In this document: positions 1 through 4,468 of the stretch, one piece after another
Numbering within the stretch: position 1 is the first letter of the stretch
How the letters are laid out: every line of letters begins with the position of its first letter
Assembly (NCBI GenBank): GCA_003140705.1
Contig: PLKU01000182.1
Coordinates: 22,472 to 28,649, forward strand
Direction: 5' to 3'
DNA length: 6,178 nucleotides
Source of the DNA: Acidobacteriaceae bacterium
GTDB lineage: Bacteria; Acidobacteriota; Terriglobia; Terriglobales; Acidobacteriaceae
Notes under the pieces: model-generated
What the model was told of the DNA's origin: nothing
The model's database searches: none
What the model saw: the letters and a program-made list of their open reading frames with translations, nothing else
Position numbers and translations under genes: made by a program

Positions 1-1387
1 CAGGCTTGCCGGCAACTTCTACAACCTCAATGCGAGCTTCGCGAAGCGGTCTCTCTGATTTTGCCGCTGGCGAGGCATTATCGTCAGCAATCACATAGTT
101 GGCGATCCACTGATTCAGGAAGAGCTCAGCCTGTGATCGGCTCATCGTGCTGCCCAACTTATCCCGCATCATGGCTTTCAGGTAGTGCGCAAAACGCGCC
201 ATAGCCAACATATACGGGAGCTGAGCAGAAAGCCTCGCATTGGCATTCGCCTCGGCCTTGTCATAGAGCTTCGGCTTGTTGCACGTCTGCACGCTGAAAA
301 AGGCGGCATAGTCTGTGCCTTTGCAATGCACCAGCGGCACAAAGCCCTGGTCGGCAAGTTCCTTCTCACGACGATCGGTAATGCCAACTTCCGTCGGACA
401 TTTCAGTGCCACGTCGCCTTCATCGGTGCGGAAGTTGTGGGTGGCCAGTGCTTCCACCAGGCCCCCGTTCTCAACGCCGCGAATCGATGCGCACCAGCCG
501 AACCGCGCAAATGAATTGGTCAATCGCCCAGCCAGGGAATACGCGGCGTTGCCCCAGAGATACTTTGAGTGATCCCTGCCGTCGACTCCTTCTTCAAAGG
601 CGAACTCGTCAATCTGCCGCGTGTCCTTGCCGTATGGCTCACGCATCAGCACGTGAGGCAGCGTAAGAGCCACGTAGCGGGAGTCATCCGTTGCCCGAAA
701 TCCCTTCCACCTGGCATATTCGGTGCTGTCGAAAACCTTACCCACGTCGCGAATTCCCGTCATTTGGCCAAACTCGCTCAGGTTGATCATCTCCGGCGAC
801 GCCGCGGAAAGGAATGGCGCATGAGCCGCCGAAGCTACCTGGGAAACCTTCTCCAGTAGCTCGATGTCTTCTCCGCTGCGCCCGAATTCATAGTCGCCCA
901 CAAGCGCCGCGAAAGGAGCGCCGCCGAACACGCCGAATTCCTCTTCATAAACCTTCTTGAACAGAGCGCTCTGATCGAATTCAAGCGCACGCTGCAAATC
1001 CCTCAACAAATCTTTCTTCGAGGCATTCAGCAGCTTGATTTTGAGCATCTCGCTCGTTTCGCTGTTGATCACCAGATGCCTGATCCCAGTCCAGGTGGCC
1101 TCCAGCTTTTGGAACGAAGGGTGATGGATGACCTCGTTAAGCTGCAGCGAGATCAACCGGTCGATATCCGCAATGCGGGCGCCGATCGTCGCCTCTGCAT
1201 CGCGGGTCAACGTCATGTGCCCTTCAAGGACCTGGTTGATGAACTCCTTAACCATATCCTTGCCGCGTTCCTGGGCAAGGGTGTCCTTGCCAAAACGCCC
1301 CTGGGCCACTATCTGGTCCAGCAGGGATACCTCAGTGGTCTGTGTTTCAGCGGACTGCGCCGCGACAGGATTCGCTGGGCTACTCAT
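1..1387 (-). CDS. tssC: TssC (VipB-type) T6SS contractile sheath large subunit, 3' end outside window
   Basis: TssC pairs with TssB to form the cytoplasmic contractile sheath that propels the Hcp tube. The translated minus strand gives 462 codons with no stop. Near the N-terminus (about residues 21-31) SLLDQIVAQGR resembles the VipB helix that the ClpV ATPase recognises when it recycles contracted sheaths. Family landmarks follow: GDYEFGRSGEDIELL (about 164-178), FLSAASPEMI (about 192-201), HYLKAMMRDK (about 401-410) and REARIEVVEVAGKP at the window edge. TssC proteins are usually near 490-500 residues, so about 30-35 C-terminal residues are missing to the left. The ATG at 1387-1385 is preceded by an AAGGAG Shine-Dalgarno inside the end of tssB, and the two genes overlap by 8 bp, which implies translational coupling. 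The family assignment is secure. No frameshift or internal stop was seen. Confidence 0.96.
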   Translation of the reverse strand, partial: MSSPANPVAAQSAETQTTEVSLLDQIVAQGRFGKDTLAQERGKDMVKEFINQVLEGHMTLTRDAEATIGARIADIDRLISLQLNEVIHHPSFQKLEATWTGIRHLVINSETSEMLKIKLLNASKKDLLRDLQRALEFDQSALFKKVYEEEFGVFGGAPFAALVGDYEFGRSGEDIELLEKVSQVASAAHAPFLSAASPEMINLSEFGQMTGIRDVGKVFDSTEYARWKGFRATDDSRYVALTLPHVLMREPYGKDTRQIDEFAFEEGVDGRDHSKYLWGNAAYSLAGRLTNSFARFGWCASIRGVENGGLVEALATHNFRTDEGDVALKCPTEVGITDRREKELADQGFVPLVHCKGTDYAAFFSVQTCNKPKLYDKAEANANARLSAQLPYMLAMARFAHYLKAMMRDKLGSTMSRSQAELFLNQWIANYVIADDNASPAAKSERPLREARIEVVEVAGKP

Positions 1388-1901
1388 GCTTGTCTCCTTC
1401 CGCCGGTGCACCAATCTCGGAACGCAGTTTGTTCAGTTCTTCCGTCTTTGAGACCGCGTCGAAAAGTGCCTGATCGAGTTTGTCATTGCCCTGCAAGCTT
1501 CCACGCAGGTTCGAAAGCCGTGTCCGTAGATCCATCAGCTCCTTGATAGGACCTACTTGCTCGGCCACCTTGGCGGGCGAAAAGTCATCGAAGCTTTCAA
1601 AGTGCAGGTTGACGCCGACCTGCCCAGCCTTGGAGCTCAACTTGTTCTCAACTGAGAACTGCAGATGGGGCGCCATTCCCTTCAGCACGCTATCGAAGTT
1701 ATCGGGGTTAATCTCAACAAACTTGCGATCCTTCAATGCCGCGAGCGGCTGCTCGGGCTGTCCTGTAAGATCGCCTAACACTCCCATCACGAACGGCAAT
1801 TCCTTCAGCTCGATGGCATTTCCAACTTCCACATCGTAGGTGATTTGCACCCGGGGTGCCCGGACGCGACTCAGCTTCTGCTGCGAACTCTCTCTAGCCA
1901 T
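1380..1901 (-). CDS. tssB: TssB (VipA-type) T6SS contractile sheath small subunit
   Basis: TssB is the small sheath subunit that interlocks with TssC around the inner tube. The 173-residue product is close to the usual family length. It begins MARESSQQKLSRVRAP and has the typical N-terminal signature RVQITYDVEVGNAIELKELP followed by FVMGVLGDLTGQP, then KFVEINPDNFDSVLKGM. The C-terminal half is helical and charged. The frame is open further upstream to an ATG at 1946, but that would add 15 residues with no family match. The internal ATG at 1901 has a near-perfect AGGAGG three bases upstream, so it is chosen. The stop codon lies inside the start of tssC. It is the first gene of a leftward operon whose remaining members are outside the window. 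Confidence 0.96.
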   Translation of the reverse strand: MARESSQQKLSRVRAPRVQITYDVEVGNAIELKELPFVMGVLGDLTGQPEQPLAALKDRKFVEINPDNFDSVLKGMAPHLQFSVENKLSSKAGQVGVNLHFESFDDFSPAKVAEQVGPIKELMDLRTRLSNLRGSLQGNDKLDQALFDAVSKTEELNKLRSEIGAPAEGDKHE

Positions 1902-1904
1902 AAA

Positions 1905-1910
1905 CCTCCT
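1905..1910 (-). promoter_or_regulatory. Ribosome binding site of tssB
   Basis: AGGAGG on the minus strand sits three bases before the ATG at 1901. This strong match decides the start in favour of 1901 over the upstream in-frame ATG at 1946. The 3-base spacing is short, although GGAGGT and GAGGTT registers are also available. Confidence 0.75.
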
Positions 1911-1924
1911 GTGAAACGGGGCAA

Positions 1925-1937
1925 TTGACAGTGTCAA
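1925..1937. repeat. Perfect 6-1-6 palindrome TTGACA-G-TGTCAA
   Basis: TTGACA (1925-1930), a central G and TGTCAA (1932-1937) form a perfect odd dyad 24 bases upstream of the tssB start. Read on the minus strand it gives TTGACACTGT. A related TTGACAACTGT occurs on the plus strand at 2046-2056. It is too close to the tssB ribosome binding site to be a conventional -35 element, so an operator is the more natural reading. Confidence 0.4.
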
Positions 1938-1968
1938 AGAAACCACAAAATGTGAGGGCTGTCCAGAG

Positions 1969-2077
1969 GAATCTTCGACAGCATGATATTAACCCTAAAC
2001 CTAAGTTTCGAATATAAGCAGCAGAAAAATATTTCTACCCTCACGTTGACAACTGTGCGACGATTATTCGAAGATTC
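1969..2077. repeat. Inverted pair of 10-bp boxes, GAATCTTCGA and TCGAAGATTC
   Basis: GAATCTTCGA at 1969-1978 is the exact reverse complement of TCGAAGATTC at 2068-2077. A third related box, TTTCGAATAT, lies at 2006-2015 between them. All share a TTCGA core. The arrangement faces both divergent genes and could be binding sites for one regulator, but the identity of any such protein is unknown. Confidence 0.4.
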
Positions 2078-2105
2078 TAGCGCTTTTCACTATGGTTTAC
2101 AGCTT

Positions 2106-2135
2106 CCGGTTTGGACACCGTCTTGGCTAAACCGG
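2106..2135 (+). promoter_or_regulatory. Inverted repeat CCGGTTT/AAACCGG upstream of tssK
   Basis: CCGGTTT (2106-2112) and AAACCGG (2129-2135) are perfect complements around a 16-base spacer that ends 33 bases before the tssK ATG. It may be a protein operator, or a hairpin in the tssK leader if transcription starts upstream. The spacer contains TTGG...TTGGC, which weakly resembles a sigma-54 -24/-12 element (GG, 10 bases, then GG instead of the consensus GC). Confidence 0.4.
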
Positions 2136-2168
2136 TAACATCACATCTCAGCCGAGGTTGCTGAGCAC

Positions 2169-3524
2169 ATGCGACAGCTTCAACCCGTCATCTGGTCCAA
2201 AGGCACCTTCCTTTCGCCTCAGCACCTGCAGGCGCAGGAGCGCTTCGTTGAAGACAGCGCCCGGTTCTACCTGGACTCCCTCAACGCCAGGTCCTGGGGA
2301 TTTCGCGAGATACAAATCGACACCAAGGCCCTGTCGGAGGGCCGGTTGGCAGTCACTCGCGCCTCGGGCATCTTCCCAGATGCCCTGCCCGTCGACATCC
2401 CGGCGTCAGAGTATCCGCCGCCCGCCCGCGTATTGGACGAGTGCTTCCAGGACGGCCGGCAAAGCTGCACCTTTTTCCTTGCGGTTCCCGAATATCTGCA
2501 AGGCGGAATGAATGTCTCAGTGGATCGTGGCCGGGTCAGTACCCGCTTCCTTTCTCAACTGCAGATGGTCCGCGATGAGAACACCGGGAGCGGCGAAAAG
2601 CCAGTCCAGGTTGCGCGCAAGAACCTTCAGATTCTTGCCGAAGGCGAAAACCGCGAGGGGTCAGTCCTTCTCGGATGCATGCGCATTCTCCGCTCTGAGA
2701 CCGGCATCTATCAGGTTGACCCCACTTACATTCCCCCGCTCATTGACATCCACGCCCACCCCACCCTGAAGCGCATTCTCAGCAACATGGTTGAGTTACT
2801 TGTTGCCCGGAGCAGTCAGCTCTCCGGCACTCGCCGACAGAAGAACCAATCGCTGGCTGATTTTGGCGCTTCCGACGTGGCTAACTTCTGGCTGCTCTAT
2901 ACGATCAACAGCCATCTTCCCGTCCTTCGCCATTTCCTCGAATCCACCAATATTCAGCCCGAGATGCTCTTCAACGAGTTCTCTGATATGGCTGGCGCGT
3001 TGACAGCCTTCTCCAGCAAAATCGCCCCAAAGGACCTGCCTGCCTATAACCACGAACAGCTCGGCGCCTGCTTTGGCGAGTTAGATCGCCTCATCCGTAT
3101 CATGCTTGAAACGGTTGTCCCAAGTAACTTCATCGCGCTCCCGCTCAAGATGGTGAGGGATACTATTTATGCAACATCAATCGACAAGGATGCTTACTTC
3201 GAGGGCTCACGCTTCTATCTCGCCATCTCCGCCGATATCCGCGAAGCTGACCTGATCGACCGCACCCCTCAGTTACTTAAGGCATGCTCGGCAACACAAC
3301 TTGAGACCTTGATCCGCAACGCTTTGCCCGGGTTGCGCCTCCAGCACGTACCTACTCCGCCTCGATCCATCCCGGTTAAGCTGCGCCACCAGTACTTCGC
3401 CATCGAGCAGGGTGGCCCTGTTTGGGAATCGGTTCAGCGCGCGCGCAACTTTGCCGTCTATGCGCCGGCAGAACTGCTCAACCCGCAAATGGAACTGATC
3501 ATCCTGCTTGCACAACCAGTTTGA
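2169..3524 (+). CDS. tssK: TssK T6SS baseplate subunit
   Basis: TssK is a cytoplasmic trimeric adaptor that connects the T6SS baseplate (TssE/F/G) to the TssJLM membrane complex. The product is 451 residues, the normal family length. The N-terminus has the family hallmark WSKGTFLSPQHLQAQ (about residues 9-23), comparable to the W-x-x-G-x-F-L-x-P-Q-H-x-Q signature of other TssK proteins. Conserved central and C-terminal segments follow: NFIALPLKMVRD (about 320-331), FYLAISADI (about 348-356) and a final ELIILLAQPV. No signal peptide or membrane segment is present. The ATG at 2169 is the first residue of the family N-terminus; its Shine-Dalgarno is weak (GAGG at 2154-2157, 11 bases away). It is transcribed divergently from tssBC. 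Unlike many loci, it is followed by a putative effector rather than tssL. Confidence 0.95.
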   Translation: MRQLQPVIWSKGTFLSPQHLQAQERFVEDSARFYLDSLNARSWGFREIQIDTKALSEGRLAVTRASGIFPDALPVDIPASEYPPPARVLDECFQDGRQSCTFFLAVPEYLQGGMNVSVDRGRVSTRFLSQLQMVRDENTGSGEKPVQVARKNLQILAEGENREGSVLLGCMRILRSETGIYQVDPTYIPPLIDIHAHPTLKRILSNMVELLVARSSQLSGTRRQKNQSLADFGASDVANFWLLYTINSHLPVLRHFLESTNIQPEMLFNEFSDMAGALTAFSSKIAPKDLPAYNHEQLGACFGELDRLIRIMLETVVPSNFIALPLKMVRDTIYATSIDKDAYFEGSRFYLAISADIREADLIDRTPQLLKACSATQLETLIRNALPGLRLQHVPTPPRSIPVKLRHQYFAIEQGGPVWESVQRARNFAVYAPAELLNPQMELIILLAQPV

Positions 3525-3534
3525 GTCCGCAAGA

Positions 3535-3559
3535 GGCTTGTTGGCCGAGTCAGCAAGCC
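3535..3559 (+). promoter_or_regulatory. Intercistronic RNA hairpin after tssK
   Basis: GGCTTGTTG (3535-3543) pairs with CAGCAAGCC (3551-3559) over 9 bp, with one G-U pair and a 7-base loop, starting 11 bases after the tssK stop. No U-tract follows, so it is not a standard intrinsic terminator. It could dampen or stabilise the downstream message. The next ribosome binding site begins 13 bases later and stays unpaired. Confidence 0.5.
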
Positions 3560-3572
3560 GCATGTTCCTCAA

Positions 3573-3580
3573 GAGAGGAG
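3573..3580 (+). promoter_or_regulatory. Ribosome binding site of the cyclase-like gene
   Basis: GAGAGGAG ends eight bases before the ATG at 3589. It selects that start over the in-frame ATG at 3508, which would overlap the end of tssK and has no comparable site. Confidence 0.7.
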
Positions 3581-3588
3581 AACGTCGC

Positions 3589-3861
3589 ATGTCCGTTCAG
3601 GATTACATGCGCCCAATCGATATCACGGAATTTCGCGATGCCGCCAAGGCAAAGCAGTTCAGGGTTTGGATATTGTTTCGTGCCTCAAATCCTGCCGGCA
3701 AGCAGTACATCGGCGTCCATGGGTACGTTCCCAAGCGGATCGATTGCAAAGCCAAGACCGCTGACCAGGATGTCACCCTGCCGGGCGGCCTGGTCGTCAA
3801 TCTAGAAATTGACGGAATGCTCGCCGCCTTTGACGATACAGCGGACATCGTTAAGGAGTGA
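3589..3861 (+). CDS. N-terminal part of a putative edema factor/CyaA/ExoY-like nucleotidyl cyclase effector
   Basis: This is a 90-residue product with no signal peptide or membrane segment. I recognise no close named homologue, but its layout matches the N-terminal catalytic segment of the edema factor / CyaA / ExoY cyclase toxins. FRASNP (residues 30-35) resembles the F-R-P-V-N block. PKRIDCKAKTAD (48-59) matches the T-K-G-x-x-V-x-G-K-S-S-D block with the two lysines (K49, K56) at the same 7-residue spacing as the ATP-binding lysines of those enzymes (K346/K353 in edema factor). GGLVV (66-70) then matches A-G-Y-I-P. The similarity is from memory and was not searched. It starts 64 bases after tssK, probably in the same transcript. 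It ends at a TGA after which the same frame stays open with sensible coding sequence, so it is probably the first third of one interrupted gene. Confidence 0.6.
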   Translation: MSVQDYMRPIDITEFRDAAKAKQFRVWILFRASNPAGKQYIGVHGYVPKRIDCKAKTADQDVTLPGGLVVNLEIDGMLAAFDDTADIVKE

Positions 3862-3903
3862 CTCAAATTCAAACCCCTCTGTAACATTCCCAAGCCAGGC
3901 CCG

Positions 3904-4392
3904 TTGCCGCCCTGGTTTCCCAACGGGAAGCAGTACTCAGTTCAGATGGACCCCTCCCACCAGCGGTATGGCTGCGTCCTGCTCAGCGTGTCGAGCAACC
4001 GGGCAGCCGCGTCCTACGTGCACTCCGACTACGACCTCTACGGCATTGTTCCCGCGGCCGATCCATCCTCAAACGTTCGCGTAGTCGATCGGGAGGGACG
4101 CCATGGCCAGGAGCATACGCGGAGCCGGTTCTTCTTTGATGTACAGCACTACCTAAACCAGCGGATGGGAGTTCCCTTGATCCCTCACGGAGAGCAGGAG
4201 ACATTCAAAGAAGATTTTGATGACAAGCTGGATGTCTTTTGCCCCGACGATGAAACCATCATCCAAACGTATGGGGCCGACGCAATCCGGCGCTTGTACT
4301 CAGTCACGTTCAAAGGACGACAACTTTACGGCAAAAGCGCCACTCCCAAGCCGTTTTTCGGCCAATGGCAGCTCCTCCGTCCAAACGCATAG
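3904..4392 (+). CDS. C-terminal part of the putative edema factor/CyaA/ExoY-like cyclase effector, probably separated by an in-frame stop
   Basis: This open stretch is in the same frame as the preceding ORF and is open from just after its TGA at 3859-3861. Standalone starts are poor: TTG at 3904 and ATG at 3946, neither with a clear Shine-Dalgarno. Counting from TTG it gives 162 residues. HSDYDLYGIVP (residues 40-50; D42 and D44) matches the T-A-D-x-D-x-F-x-x-x-P block whose two aspartates bind catalytic metals in CyaA (D188/D190). IPHGEQETF (93-101; H95) followed by an acidic stretch and LDVF matches the V-x-H-G-T-E-Q-N-N...F-V-V block with the metal-binding histidine (H298 in CyaA). The conserved Asn after that His is not evident. 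The spacing between motifs is shorter than in ExoY. The joined product would be about 267 residues, compact for the family. It is either a nonsense-broken gene, a sequencing error, or a true two-polypeptide enzyme. Confidence 0.55.
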   Translation: MPPWFPNGKQYSVQMDPSHQRYGCVLLSVSSNRAAASYVHSDYDLYGIVPAADPSSNVRVVDREGRHGQEHTRSRFFFDVQHYLNQRMGVPLIPHGEQETFKEDFDDKLDVFCPDDETIIQTYGADAIRRLYSVTFKGRQLYGKSATPKPFFGQWQLLRPNA

Positions 4393-4468
4393 ATCCCAGT
4401 TCGGTCGTGCAAAATTCCAATGAGTCTTCAATCACTTGCATTCCGCCTCCGCGGGTTTGAACTCGCCG
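4393..4468. other. Short gap between convergent genes
   Basis: These 76 bp lie between the end of the cyclase-like ORF and the end of the minus-strand repeat protein. A weak stem around 4451-4465 (GCGGGTT with AACTCGC) has a tiny loop and no T-run on either strand. No convincing terminator or gene is visible. Confidence 0.5.

Larger units (their letters stand above)
1902..2168. promoter_or_regulatory. Divergent promoter/control region between tssB and tssK
   Basis: These 267 bp separate the leftward tssBC operon from rightward tssK and hold no credible gene. The middle (about 1975-2035) is clearly richer in A and T than the flanking genes. A consensus TTGACA hexamer on the plus strand at 2046-2051 could be a -35 element for tssK, but no good -10 lies 16-18 bases downstream. 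The region holds several short dyads, listed separately, as expected of a regulated divergent promoter. Transcription start sites cannot be fixed from the sequence alone. Confidence 0.7.

Noticed and set aside
185..859. Plus-strand ORFs opposite tssC
   Set aside because: They are antisense to a clear, conserved tssC frame, show no recognisable domain, and arise from its codon bias.
2046..2078. Complete sigma-70 promoter for tssK starting with TTGACA
   Set aside because: The -35 hexamer is perfect, but no -10-like hexamer lies at 16-18 bases. TATTCG is at 13 bases and GATTCT at 21. It is kept only as a possible -35 in the control-region entry.
3508..3588. Upstream in-frame ATG extending the first cyclase-like ORF
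   Set aside because: It would overlap the end of tssK, lacks a ribosome binding site, and adds sequence encoded by the hairpin and Shine-Dalgarno region. The ATG at 3589 has GAGAGGAG at ideal spacing.
3858..3884. GTG overlapping the TGA as a reinitiation start
   Set aside because: That frame reaches a TAA after eight codons, so it cannot restore the downstream half.
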